Source: UBA7332 sp051657165
Lineage (GTDB): Bacteria; Bacteroidota; Bacteroidia; Bacteroidales; UBA7332
NCBI GenBank assembly: GCA_051657165.1
Contig: JBOFKD010000073.1
Span: 1 to 64,000, forward strand
DNA length: 64,000 nt
Direction of reading: 5' to 3'
Shown here piece after piece: positions 26,384-36,151 of this stretch; positions within the stretch are counted from its first letter, which is position 1; each line of letters begins with the position of its first letter. The translations under genes and the position numbers were made by a program. Under the pieces are notes generated by a model. That model did not search any database, was not told where the DNA came from, and saw nothing but the letters and a program-made list of their open reading frames with translations.

Positions 26384-27505
26384 TTATCTAACGCTAAATT
26401 TTAAAACCTTATTTCCATTTCTTAGTACATATACTCCTGAAGCGATATTTGATAACACTTCTGTTTCCTGAATATTATTTCTTAAAAGAATCTGTTTTCC
26501 TGATAAATCAAAAACAGCTAATTTTTCATTCTGTTGCAAATTAGAAATAATAATAGTATTCCCATTCTGAACATATCGTATATTCTCTTTTCCTGAAATA
26601 AACTGCGATGAAGCTGGTTTTGCTATCCCTAGCCCTTCCCATGTATTGGCTATGCGTAAACCATCTACTATAGCTGAAGGAGATAATGCATTTTGAAGAA
26701 AATGAATACCGTTTACTGCTGAGGCTGTTTTATTAATCAGAACAGATTCTTGTTTCGCTGATACCTCCGTTGGCTCACTTCCTAATTCGGGATCTATAAA
26801 CAGATAAATATTCTCTTTGCGCTCCATCTCTGTTTCACTGGATCTTTCTGTGCTATAATCGATCTTTATCACTAAATGATATGTTACTCCGCATAATAAC
26901 TCCTGATCGGCATAAACCGCATTTGGAGTGCTTTTATTTAAACCAAAACGAGTGACCCCCAGTTTATAGCTGCCAGGAGAAACAGCCTTTACATATAACT
27001 GTCCGTTTCCTCCGCTCTTAAGTCCTAATACAGGATCTTCGACTCTGTTAAATTGCATAATAGGATCCAGTTTCTCACCACCTTCGAGATAGTCAGGCGC
27101 ATTTTCTACTGACTGGTTTGCAATCTTTGCTTCTGTAACATTTAATAAAAAAGAGAGATAAATCTGGCCATTAATCATCTGACTTGGCTCCATAAATAAC
27201 GACGATGCTAATCCTCTTAAATTAGCACTTGTAAGTTCCAGAGCATTTCCCTGATTCAAGGACTCATCCAGATTAGCATGCGTAAGGTTTACATCTATAA
27301 TTTTAGGAGCTGTTCCCTTATCTTTTATGACCCATTTATTTCCTGATTTTTCAGGTATTGCACCACCTGCGTCATATTTAAAATCCTCGATATAAGAAAA
27401 CGACTTACCATCCTCGTATACAGGAGGAGTATAATTATTTTCCTGAGACATTAAATAAACCGATGTAAACATCAAAAATAAAATTGATAGTAGCATTCTT
27501 TTCAT
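26384..27505 (-). CDS. Secreted protein with C-terminal T9SS sorting domain
   Basis: 373 aa. Signal peptide MKRMLLSILFLMFTSVYLMS. The middle contains beta-rich sequence with an AQSVENAPD-like polar pattern but no catalytic motif that I recognise; it may be a lectin-like or laminin-G-like fold. The last 70 residues (ISNLQQNEKLAVFDLSGKQI, then SNIASGVYVLRNGNKVLKFSVR) are a type IX secretion sorting domain, so the protein should be exported across the outer membrane and attached to the surface. It lies 20 bp after the GH-A gene and would act with it. Confidence 0.7.
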   Translation of the reverse strand: MKRMLLSILFLMFTSVYLMSQENNYTPPVYEDGKSFSYIEDFKYDAGGAIPEKSGNKWVIKDKGTAPKIIDVNLTHANLDESLNQGNALELTSANLRGLASSLFMEPSQMINGQIYLSFLLNVTEAKIANQSVENAPDYLEGGEKLDPIMQFNRVEDPVLGLKSGGNGQLYVKAVSPGSYKLGVTRFGLNKSTPNAVYADQELLCGVTYHLVIKIDYSTERSSETEMERKENIYLFIDPELGSEPTEVSAKQESVLINKTASAVNGIHFLQNALSPSAIVDGLRIANTWEGLGIAKPASSQFISGKENIRYVQNGNTIIISNLQQNEKLAVFDLSGKQILLRNNIQETEVLSNIASGVYVLRNGNKVLKFSVR

Positions 27506-27525
27506 AAGATGTAGAATTTAAGTAA

Positions 27526-29178
27526 TTAGTATTTGAATTTTACTGAGATATTATTCTCGTTTAATAATTTCATAATATATACACCTGGATTCCATCCGGA
27601 TAGATCAATAGATTCGTTATTCTTATATATTGTTTCATGATGTATAATATTCCCTTGCATGTCATAAATAGTGATCAACACCGGCACATGTTCCAATCTG
27701 CTTATTTTGAGAATTTTACTTTTACGATCAACTATAACAGATGGTGATTCAATATTATTATTTCCTTGATAACTCTCTTGATTCAACCCACTTATCCAGC
27801 TTACAGAAAACGGATAAAAAGTATAACTGCGATAGTCCTGCGTTGTCACATTATTGATACCAGATTCCTCATTTACATTCATTATATAAGGTCTTTCGGA
27901 GTAAAACTGATTTTGATAACACAGTTCAATATCAGGCAACAAATATTTTAAATTCTGACCGGTTATTTTCTTACCTGTCGGATTTACAACTAGTATACCT
28001 GATTCTGAATCTCCGGATATTCTGAGTCCGTATACATCTGAATCAGAAAATGATATTTGCTGATAATTATTTTTTCCCTTACATGCTTTCATCATTAATC
28101 CAAAAGCTATACCTACTGGACCTAATGTCAGAGTTGGTGATTTCTGAATAACATCAGGATCTGCTGATATATGATGATAGAGCATAGATTCAATCATATT
28201 TGAACTTTCAAACCATGCCATAGACATTAATACAGACCGAATACCAGATGCCCAGGTTGATATTGCATTATTTTTAGATACGCCATATTCGGTTAACCAA
28301 AGTTTTAAATGATCCGGAAGATTCAGATTATTCAGATTGTTTTGTTCCCGCACATAAGTGAGAGCTTCTGCTATAGCTGTTTCTGCGCTTTTGTCATCAT
28401 GTATCGTTTCCTGACTTCCATAATTCTCACTCAGGTAATGATGCTGAACTATCCCTGAAATACGTGAAGAAAATTCAGCATCTGAATATAAAGCTTCTAT
28501 TATAGCGGAATTCCATTCATCCCTGCCTTTTGTCCCATATTTAGTCGTACAAAGAATAATATCTATTTCGGGATAGTATTCTTTGATGATTTCACTTAGA
28601 ATTTTTGAATGTTCAATATACAGCGTGTGATTTCTTGCATATATTGAAGCATGTTCATTATCAAAGTAAAACTCATTGCCGAATTCTATGGCTTCGGGCA
28701 AATGTCCCAGTTCTTTAAAAAGAGCTAAAGCATCCAGTATATCCTGTGCCTTCTTCCGCAATGTTGATTCGCTCATAAGCTCTTCTGCTGGTGCATCCAG
28801 AGCAATACCTGTTCCGGGAGTCGGACGGGCCATATTAATTACATATATCAACTTTGTATTTTCAGGAAGTCCATTTACACATTGCTCTATAGTAAATTTA
28901 TATTTAGGCTTCTTTCCACTTCCTTCTATAAATGTACCAGTTCGCCAATCCCAGTAATTAGCCTGTGTACCTGCAGGGTATCTGACCCATGAAGGACTCA
29001 TCTTATGAATCAGATCCACGAAATCAGGCTCATCCCACGATGGCCCTTCTGTTGATCTGCCATTTAAACCAGTTATAAATGATGATGTATGGATGCTATG
29101 TCCAGAATGTTGTGCCATAACCAGACTAAAATTCTGAAACAAAAGGACGATAATACATATATAAAAGATGTTCCGCAT
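27526..29178 (-). CDS. Clan GH-A retaining glycoside hydrolase with T9SS sorting domain
   Basis: 550 aa. Signal peptide (MRNIFYICIIVLLFQNFSLV, cut after MAQ). A TIM-barrel catalytic region shows the clan GH-A pair: acid/base Glu169 in EFGNEFYF after strand 4 and nucleophile Glu297 in LWLTEYGVS after strand 7. The family cannot be fixed by eye (GH39, GH51, GH79-like are options). Residues 480-550 (VPVLITIYDMQGNII, then LSGWNPGVYIMKLLNENNIS) are a T9SS C-terminal sorting domain. It sits 82 bp downstream of the GH3 gene at the end of the polysaccharide operon. Confidence 0.75.
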   Translation of the reverse strand: MRNIFYICIIVLLFQNFSLVMAQHSGHSIHTSSFITGLNGRSTEGPSWDEPDFVDLIHKMSPSWVRYPAGTQANYWDWRTGTFIEGSGKKPKYKFTIEQCVNGLPENTKLIYVINMARPTPGTGIALDAPAEELMSESTLRKKAQDILDALALFKELGHLPEAIEFGNEFYFDNEHASIYARNHTLYIEHSKILSEIIKEYYPEIDIILCTTKYGTKGRDEWNSAIIEALYSDAEFSSRISGIVQHHYLSENYGSQETIHDDKSAETAIAEALTYVREQNNLNNLNLPDHLKLWLTEYGVSKNNAISTWASGIRSVLMSMAWFESSNMIESMLYHHISADPDVIQKSPTLTLGPVGIAFGLMMKACKGKNNYQQISFSDSDVYGLRISGDSESGILVVNPTGKKITGQNLKYLLPDIELCYQNQFYSERPYIMNVNEESGINNVTTQDYRSYTFYPFSVSWISGLNQESYQGNNNIESPSVIVDRKSKILKISRLEHVPVLITIYDMQGNIIHHETIYKNNESIDLSGWNPGVYIMKLLNENNISVKFKY

Positions 29179-29259
29179 ATAGTTTCTTCTTAAAATTATA
29201 ATCAGGATGTCTGATGACTGACATCATCAGAACAATCCTGATTAACAATAAATCACTAA

Positions 29260-31569
29260 CTAGAAAACTTCAAAATCGGCATTGAGCAAATCTTTATCAA
29301 GCGAAGATGAGCCTACCATTATACGGAATGTTCCTTTCTCAACACCAAAATTCATAGCTCTGTCATAATAAGCCAGTTTATCCGGTGTAACAATAAACTT
29401 AACTACCTTTTTTTCATTCGGGTTAAGCTCAACACGAGCAAAATCTTTCATTTCTTTTACAGGGCGTGTTGCCGAACTGTACATATCTCTGATATACAAC
29501 TGGACTATTTCAGTACCAGGGATTTTACCTGTATTCTGAACTGTCACAGCAACCTCAAGATTTCCGTCAGGACGAATCTTAGCAGCAGACAGATTCAAAT
29601 CAGAATACTTGAATGTTGTATAACTTAATCCATATCCAAAAGGATAAAGAGGTGTGCTTAATCCATCTTTATATTTATGGAAGTACTGAGAGGGTTTATG
29701 ATTATAAATCATCTGAATCTGACCCGAGTGACGTGGAATAGAAACCGGTAATTTAGCTGAAGGGTTTACTTTACCGGTGATGATATTCGCAACGGCAGTT
29801 CCGGCAAAAGAACCAGGCTCCCATGCCTGAATAATAGCAGGAACATTCTGAGCTGTCCAGTTAATACTCAGTGGACGACCTCCAACCAACACAACAATTG
29901 TAGGTACTCCGGTTGCCTGAATTCTTTTAATCAACTGTTCCTGATCACCCAATAAATCAAGACTCATTCTATCCACATTCTCTCCGGTAGATTTTTCTTT
30001 CTGATAGCGTAGAGGATTCTCGCCCACAACAACAATTGCAAGATCTGATTTAGCAGCCATAGCCGCTGCTTCTTTTATTTTCTCAGGATACTTTGCTCTG
30101 ACATCTGTACCCAGATCAAGAAAGTTTACAGCATTTTTAGCTGCCGCATTCTGAATTCCTTCCAGAATAGTTACTACATTCTCCTCCGGCTGTTCAAGTG
30201 TCCAGTCTCCAAGTACAGCATGACTGTTTGCATTAGGACCTGTTACCAGAATATTCTTATATTTCATAAGATCTAATGGCAGCAGTGATTCATTTTTAAG
30301 AAGAACTATTGACTTCTCAGCCATAGTTAATGCAGTTTCCTGATGTTTTTTATCAAAGAATGTACTCTTTGCTTTTCTCACATCTACAAATGGATTTTCG
30401 AAAAGTCCAAGACGAAATTTTGCTTCGAGAATACGGGCACAAGACTGATTAATGCGTTCTTCCGAAAGACGACCATTCTTTACAAGCTCAACCACACCTT
30501 CCTGAAATCCAGGACCATGCATATGCATATCCATACCAGCATCCACAGTTTCAAGATAGGCATCCATCATCGTCGGAGCTACCCGGTGAAGTTCATGAAT
30601 ACGCTCGATATCCATCCAGTCACTTACAATAAAACCATTAAAACCATATTCTTTACGCATCAAATCTTCCATCAGCCATTTATCAGCATGACAAGGAATT
30701 CCGTTTAACTCATTATGAGCAGCCATCAAAGAATAAATATTAGCTTCCTGAATAGCAGCTTTGTAAGGAGGTAGATAAACTTCCCGCAATGTACGTTCAG
30801 AAACATCCATTGGCGCCGCATTTGTCCCATTAGAAGGCTCGCTTCCTGCCAAAAGATGCTTTGCGCATGAGACAACAACTTCTTCTCCTGCCATATCTTT
30901 TCCCTGAAGCCCCCTGACAGTTGCAACGCCCATACGTCCTACCAAATAAGGGTCTTCTCCAAAAGTCTCACCAATACGTCCCCAACGAGCATCTCTTGCA
31001 ACATCTATATTTGGTGTAAAAGTCCAGTGAGAACCACTTGCACGCATTTCCAGAGCTGTTTCCCTGCTTGCCTGTTCGACAGCCAGTGTATCGAAAGTAG
31101 CGGCTTGTCCTATAGGAGTAGGATAAACTGTGGCTCCACTGCACAAAGCATTTCCGTGAATAGCATCAATACCAATAATCAGAGGAATCTGAAGACGGCT
31201 TTTCTGAGCTAATTTCTGCAAATGATTACCCTCTTCAGGTGTAACGACATGCAGAAATGACCCAATCATACCCTGTTCTGTCATTCGGGTAAGGTCTTCA
31301 ATCGTGTGCGTTTTGTAGAACCCATTTGCATCATTATTTTTAGACACCTTACCTTTAAATTTAGCTTCTGTATCTTTAATATGTTCGAAACCTACATACT
31401 GACACATTTGTGCTACTTTTTCTTCCAGAGTCATGCGCGACATTAAGTCTTCCACACGCTTTTGAACTGGTTGTTTCGAATCCTTATATAATGGTTTATT
31501 ATTAATGGAGAAAACACTCAATGCGTACATTGAAAGGAAAACTCCTGCAACTATTCGTCGATTTATCAT
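29260..31569 (-). CDS. Glycoside hydrolase family 3 (beta-glucosidase/beta-xylosidase)
   Basis: 769 aa from the ATG at 31569; the three codons upstream start with TTG. A signal peptide is followed by the GH3 N-terminal domain (VEDLMSRMTLEEKVAQM, GIDAIHGNALCSGATVYPTP), the nucleophile Asp in NGFIVSDWMDIE, the (alpha/beta)6 sandwich and a fibronectin-III-like C-terminal domain. Activity would be exo-release of beta-linked glucose or xylose. With the GH10 enzyme in the same locus, beta-xylosidase activity is the more interesting guess (inference). It follows the last sulfatase by 28 bp. Confidence 0.9.
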   Translation of the reverse strand: MINRRIVAGVFLSMYALSVFSINNKPLYKDSKQPVQKRVEDLMSRMTLEEKVAQMCQYVGFEHIKDTEAKFKGKVSKNNDANGFYKTHTIEDLTRMTEQGMIGSFLHVVTPEEGNHLQKLAQKSRLQIPLIIGIDAIHGNALCSGATVYPTPIGQAATFDTLAVEQASRETALEMRASGSHWTFTPNIDVARDARWGRIGETFGEDPYLVGRMGVATVRGLQGKDMAGEEVVVSCAKHLLAGSEPSNGTNAAPMDVSERTLREVYLPPYKAAIQEANIYSLMAAHNELNGIPCHADKWLMEDLMRKEYGFNGFIVSDWMDIERIHELHRVAPTMMDAYLETVDAGMDMHMHGPGFQEGVVELVKNGRLSEERINQSCARILEAKFRLGLFENPFVDVRKAKSTFFDKKHQETALTMAEKSIVLLKNESLLPLDLMKYKNILVTGPNANSHAVLGDWTLEQPEENVVTILEGIQNAAAKNAVNFLDLGTDVRAKYPEKIKEAAAMAAKSDLAIVVVGENPLRYQKEKSTGENVDRMSLDLLGDQEQLIKRIQATGVPTIVVLVGGRPLSINWTAQNVPAIIQAWEPGSFAGTAVANIITGKVNPSAKLPVSIPRHSGQIQMIYNHKPSQYFHKYKDGLSTPLYPFGYGLSYTTFKYSDLNLSAAKIRPDGNLEVAVTVQNTGKIPGTEIVQLYIRDMYSSATRPVKEMKDFARVELNPNEKKVVKFIVTPDKLAYYDRAMNFGVEKGTFRIMVGSSSLDKDLLNADFEVF

Positions 31570-31596
31570 GTTATCCAACAGAGTTAAGAAAGTATA

Positions 31597-33180
31597 TTAA
31601 TATTTTAGCATATATCTGTCTGTTAATTCTCTTCTTGCAGGCAAAGACAGATCATCCTTATATTGCTTCTGCAATCTCTCTATTTCTTTTTTAAGATTCG
31701 CAATCTCTTTAGCATAAGCCGGATTGTTAATCTGATTTTTCACTTCTTTGGGATCATTTTCAAGATCATAGAATTCCCATACATCAATATTGTAATAGAA
31801 GTGAATAAGCTTGAAACGATCAGTACGAACACCATAATGAGGTTGTACATTATGCCATTTAGGATATTCGAAATATTGATAATATGCTGATTTCCGCCAT
31901 TTAGCTTCAGCTTTTTTCTCATTTTCCAGCAAAGGACGAAGCGAAACACCCTGCATCTCTGCCGGTACAGAAACACCTGCATAATCTAATAAAGTCGGAG
32001 CTATATCTACGTTAAGTCCAAGAGAGTGTACTTTTGTTCCGGCCTTAATTCCATTTGGATATCTCACAAGACACGGCATCTGAATCGCTTCTTCATACAT
32101 CCAGCGTTTGTCATATAACCCGTGTTCGCCAAGGAAAAATCCCTGATCACCCATATAAATAACGATTGTATTATCGTCAAGTCCATTCTCTTTAAGGTAT
32201 TCCAGAACTCGGCCGACATTATCATCAACAGACCTTACGCAACGAAGGTAATTCTTGAGATAAGTCTGATATTTCCATTTTTTCAGTTCCGCTCCCTGAA
32301 GTGAAGAATCAGGAGTCCAGAACTGATTTTTACCGGATCCACCCCACCATAACCATTTGTTTTGTTCCTTTTTAGAGAGTCCCTCCGGAGGAGTTTGCTT
32401 AAGATCTCCACGCGAAAGATGACTTTCTATCGTAGCCATATTTTCACCTAACGTTTGCTCACGCCCGGAATAGTCATCATTGAATGTATCAGGATATGGA
32501 AATTCTACATCGTTAAAAAGATCCAGATACACAGAATCGGGTTGCCACGGCCTGTGTGGTGCTTTAAAATGAAGCATCAGACAGAACGGTTTCGTTTTAT
32601 CGCGCCCTGCATCCAGCCAAGCAAGCGCATCATTCGTATTGATATTAGTAGCATAGCCCTTTTCTGTTGCTTTTATACCATTTGTATTAAACAACGGGTC
32701 CCAGTATGTTCCTTGCTGACTTGGATCGTCATGTATCTTAAAATAGTCAAACCCTTTGGGCTGATTATATAAATGCCACTTACCAAACAGAGCGGTTGTG
32801 TAACCATGAGCCTTAAGGATTTCAGGAGATGTAATCTGAGTATCATCAAACTTAATACCTCCTTCATTCTGATAAAAGCCATTTGTTGTACTGTATTTTC
32901 CGGTGACCATACAGGCACGACTCGGTCCTGAAATTGCATTGGTACAAATCATATTGTCAAAGATTGCACCTTCTCCTGCCAGTTTATCAATATTAGGAGT
33001 AGGAGCCAGTTGAGCATTTATACCTCCATAAGCACTTACAGCACCTCTTCCGTGATCATCTGAAAGAATAAAAATTATATTCGGACGTTCAGCTTTTGTT
33101 TTTTCTTTAGCTATTCCACTAACAGGAAGCAATGTTGTTGCTCCGATCAGTGCAATATTTTGTATTGATTTTAATCCCAT
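31597..33180 (-). CDS. S1-family sulfatase, serine type (sulfatase 1)
   Basis: 527 aa. Signal peptide MGLKSIQNIALIGATTLLPV. Metal-binding Asp pair in FILSDDHGRG, active-site motif SGPSRACMVTGK with Ser84 as the residue converted to formylglycine, and the late metal ligands in YMGDQGFFLGEHGLYDKRW. Serine-type sites need an anaerobic radical-SAM maturase (anSME), which is not in this window. It removes sulfate from an oligosaccharide, probably in the periplasm. Part of a run of four sulfatase genes with 6-20 bp gaps or overlaps. Confidence 0.92.
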   Translation of the reverse strand: MGLKSIQNIALIGATTLLPVSGIAKEKTKAERPNIIFILSDDHGRGAVSAYGGINAQLAPTPNIDKLAGEGAIFDNMICTNAISGPSRACMVTGKYSTTNGFYQNEGGIKFDDTQITSPEILKAHGYTTALFGKWHLYNQPKGFDYFKIHDDPSQQGTYWDPLFNTNGIKATEKGYATNINTNDALAWLDAGRDKTKPFCLMLHFKAPHRPWQPDSVYLDLFNDVEFPYPDTFNDDYSGREQTLGENMATIESHLSRGDLKQTPPEGLSKKEQNKWLWWGGSGKNQFWTPDSSLQGAELKKWKYQTYLKNYLRCVRSVDDNVGRVLEYLKENGLDDNTIVIYMGDQGFFLGEHGLYDKRWMYEEAIQMPCLVRYPNGIKAGTKVHSLGLNVDIAPTLLDYAGVSVPAEMQGVSLRPLLENEKKAEAKWRKSAYYQYFEYPKWHNVQPHYGVRTDRFKLIHFYYNIDVWEFYDLENDPKEVKNQINNPAYAKEIANLKKEIERLQKQYKDDLSLPARRELTDRYMLKY

Positions 33181-33192
33181 AGATTTGTAATT

Positions 33193-34608
33193 TTATAGCT
33201 CAAAGCCCATTTTAGCTTTCATCTCTTTTTTCAACTTCTCTTTTATCTTTTCGTACTTTTTATCTTTAGCCAAATTATGATTCTCTTCAGAATCACCTGA
33301 TACTTTAAAAAGCATAGATGCCTGCGACTTACCATTATCCATCATAAACCATTCCGTATAACGATATTCCGGAGTCATTAAAGAGATACCATTATGCCAC
33401 TTTACAATAGCACTGTTCTTCCATTTCTTATCTCCGGTTGTTATTAAATTCTTAAAACTCTCACCTTCCAGATGAACAGGTTTATCCAGCCCGGCTAAAT
33501 CACATATCGTTGGATACAGATCTACAAACTCAACCAGCTCATTTACCTTTTTCCCTTTCGGAAGCTCAGGTGCAGAGACGAAGCAAACAGAACGATTAAC
33601 TACCGAAAAATTAGAATGCTTACACCATTCTCCATGGTTCCCCAGACTCCAGCCATGATCTCCTATCAATACAACGACTGTGTTCTTATCCAGACCAAGA
33701 TTTTTCAACTCATCCATAATACGTCCTATCTGAGCATCTGCATAACTGACACAGGCTTTATATCCATGTATTAATCGCTTTGCTTCTGTCGTATCATTCA
33801 AAGAACCCTTCTGAGGAATATTTTTATAAAAGCGGATTTCGTTCCATGTATGGAATGCTTGTGCCGGATATGAAGAACGATCCATTGTGTAATTATCAGG
33901 CAGTTTAATATCTGACTCACGATACAAATCCCAATATTTCTTAGGAGCATTAAAAGGAAGATGTGGTTTAAGAATACCTACAGCCAGAAAAAAGGGTTCG
34001 TTGCTTTCTTTCAGTTTTCGAAGATCTCTAATCGTTTTTTCTGCCGTAGCGCCATCAAAGTATGTATCATCGCTTACATCAAGATGCTCATATGCATAAG
34101 CATGACCTTTTGTCTTTTCCCCGGTAAGATTCTCCTCTCCAAGATAATTACGCCAACTCCCGCGACCTTTAGGTTTCCATATCTCATTCCAGGAGTCTTT
34201 TGCATCATTCTTACCATGGATTACCTTGCTATTAGAGATCGTTGTATATCCATTATCTTTAAAATGCTTTGGCAGAGTTATTGCGTCAGGAGCCTCTTTA
34301 TCAATGACAGCATTCACATCCCACCATCTTGTTTTACCGGGACGCAAACCTGTCATAAGACTTGCTCGCGAAGCTCCTGAAACGGGTATGTTACAAAATG
34401 CCTCATTTAACTGGATTCCGTTTTCAGCTAACTTATCCAGGTTTGGAGTTATCATTCCTGAAACGCCATACGAGTTTAACTCAGGTCGCAAATCATCTAC
34501 TATTATAAAAAGAACATTCTTCTTATCTGTGTTTGATGGAGCTTCAGCCTTTAATAAAGGTAAGGCTGAAGCCGTCATCAAAGCAGTCGCTATCAACTTA
34601 GAACACAT
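33193..34608 (-). CDS. S1-family sulfatase, serine type with variant SGASR motif (sulfatase 2)
   Basis: 471 aa. Signal peptide MCSKLIATALMTASALPLLK. Metal site FIIVDDLRPELNSYG as in iduronate-2-sulfatase-like enzymes. The active site reads VSGASRASLMTG with Ser77, so the usual Pro two residues later is Ala; this is still within the tolerated S-x-P/A-S-R pattern. The later motif LIGDHGWSLGNHGEWCKHSN supplies Asp/His ligands. It lies 12 bp upstream of sulfatase 1 in the operon. Its precise sulfate position is unknown. Confidence 0.9.
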   Translation of the reverse strand: MCSKLIATALMTASALPLLKAEAPSNTDKKNVLFIIVDDLRPELNSYGVSGMITPNLDKLAENGIQLNEAFCNIPVSGASRASLMTGLRPGKTRWWDVNAVIDKEAPDAITLPKHFKDNGYTTISNSKVIHGKNDAKDSWNEIWKPKGRGSWRNYLGEENLTGEKTKGHAYAYEHLDVSDDTYFDGATAEKTIRDLRKLKESNEPFFLAVGILKPHLPFNAPKKYWDLYRESDIKLPDNYTMDRSSYPAQAFHTWNEIRFYKNIPQKGSLNDTTEAKRLIHGYKACVSYADAQIGRIMDELKNLGLDKNTVVVLIGDHGWSLGNHGEWCKHSNFSVVNRSVCFVSAPELPKGKKVNELVEFVDLYPTICDLAGLDKPVHLEGESFKNLITTGDKKWKNSAIVKWHNGISLMTPEYRYTEWFMMDNGKSQASMLFKVSGDSEENHNLAKDKKYEKIKEKLKKEMKAKMGFEL

Positions 34609-34622
34609 ACAGATGTTTATAT

Positions 34623-36146
34623 TTAATCGTCAAGCTCCTGACGTTTTATTTTATTCTTATTTCCTTTATTACCTTGCTTGTTCTTTTGCTTTCCCGACTT
34701 TTTGTCCTTTACAGTGCCGGGATTTCCATCATATGCTTTCACTTCTGATTTCCATTGCTTTAAAGCAACAAGCATTTCCTGAACCTTATCCGGATCGGAG
34801 ATTGCCAGATTTACTTTTTCTTCCGGATCACTTTTCAGATTATAAAGTTCAATACGGTTCTGATTGTAGAAGTCAATCAATTTATAGTCACCCTGACGTA
34901 CAGAAGATGAAACATAATCTCCTGTTGAATTCGGACGTTCTGTCGCTTTATGCCAGAACAGAGCTCTGTTTACAAGTTCTTTTTGCTGCTTTCCTTTCAA
35001 TTCATCAGAGAAACTTTTACCATCGATTATAGCATTATCCTGAACAGAAAAATTACAAATCTCAGATAACGTAGGAAGTATATCAATACTCATAACCGGT
35101 GTATTCGATTTAATACCCTTTTTTTGAGCCGGCAGACGCACCAGAAGAGGTACCCGAATGCCACCTTCATATAAGTGACCCTTTCCAGCTTTTAGTGGTG
35201 AATTGGTTGTTGCCAGTGTACGCTTATTCTGACCACGGTTAGACAATCCTCCATGATCGGAAATAATCACTATTACCGTATTATCATATAGCTTATTCCT
35301 TTTCAAAGCTGCAATCATCTCTCCCACTCCCGTATCGACAGATTCAATCATTGCTGCATAAACAGGATCATCCTGCTGAGTTTTTCGTACACCTGCTTCC
35401 TCATTCATCATCGGATCATCCTGAAGATTCATCTTTGCCCGTTTGTTCCGGTACTTTTTGATAATCTCAGGTTTTGCTTCCAAAGGAGTATGTACTGCAT
35501 AATAACTGCATACAGCAAAAAATGGCTTCTGATGTTTCCCATCAATATAGTCTACCATTTTCCTGGTCATATAATCAGTCAGATACTCTCCCTCATTGGC
35601 ATCATCCATTCCCTCAATTGGCTTTTCCTTGCCTCCTCCCGGCTTATTGAAAGGGGCAAAATAAGTAGCCGGAGCTCCGGCTTTGCCTCCACCGATATTA
35701 ATATCAAACCCTTTATCTTCCGGCCCGCAATCTTTTGAATTGAGATGCCACTTTCCAATAAACATTGTCTGATAATCGGCCGATTTAAAACCTTCTGCCA
35801 TACAAAAAGTCTCTCTGTTAACCTCCCGGTCATCCGTCACTCCCATTTTAGGAGCCTGTGGACGAGCTGCATACATACCTGTCCATAATGAAAAACGGGA
35901 TGGCACACTACGCGGATAAGCAACATAAGCCTGATTAAATGTTGTCGCCTCTTTAGTCAGCTGATCAATATGAGGCGTTTCATAAAATTTTGAACCTGAA
36001 AAAGACAAATCATTTGCACCCCAGTCATCCACAACCACCATTAAGACATTTGGTTGAGACTGTTTCTGAGCCAAAAGAGGAGAAACAGACAAGACAGAAG
36101 AACCCAGGAGTGATACAATTCCAATATTATTTGATAAAATATTCAT
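34623..36146 (-). CDS. S1-family sulfatase, serine type (sulfatase 3)
   Basis: 507 aa from the ATG at 36146; a TTG three codons upstream overlaps the preceding stop and is an alternative. Signal peptide in MNILSNNIGIVSLLGSSVLS. Motifs: VVVDDWGANDL, active site RSVPSRFSLWTG with Ser80, and VIISDHGGLSNRGQNKRT. The C-terminus is a Lys/Gln/Asn-rich tail (KSGKQKNKQGNKGNKNKIKR), unlike its neighbours, which may be a disordered extension. Coupled to sulfatase 4 by start/stop overlap. Confidence 0.9.
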   Translation of the reverse strand: MNILSNNIGIVSLLGSSVLSVSPLLAQKQSQPNVLMVVVDDWGANDLSFSGSKFYETPHIDQLTKEATTFNQAYVAYPRSVPSRFSLWTGMYAARPQAPKMGVTDDREVNRETFCMAEGFKSADYQTMFIGKWHLNSKDCGPEDKGFDINIGGGKAGAPATYFAPFNKPGGGKEKPIEGMDDANEGEYLTDYMTRKMVDYIDGKHQKPFFAVCSYYAVHTPLEAKPEIIKKYRNKRAKMNLQDDPMMNEEAGVRKTQQDDPVYAAMIESVDTGVGEMIAALKRNKLYDNTVIVIISDHGGLSNRGQNKRTLATTNSPLKAGKGHLYEGGIRVPLLVRLPAQKKGIKSNTPVMSIDILPTLSEICNFSVQDNAIIDGKSFSDELKGKQQKELVNRALFWHKATERPNSTGDYVSSSVRQGDYKLIDFYNQNRIELYNLKSDPEEKVNLAISDPDKVQEMLVALKQWKSEVKAYDGNPGTVKDKKSGKQKNKQGNKGNKNKIKRQELDD

Positions 36147-36151
36147 ACGAA

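Noticed and set aside
34226..35032. 268-codon plus-strand frame across two sulfatases
   Set aside because: Antisense shadow that spans the junction of two clear sulfatase genes.
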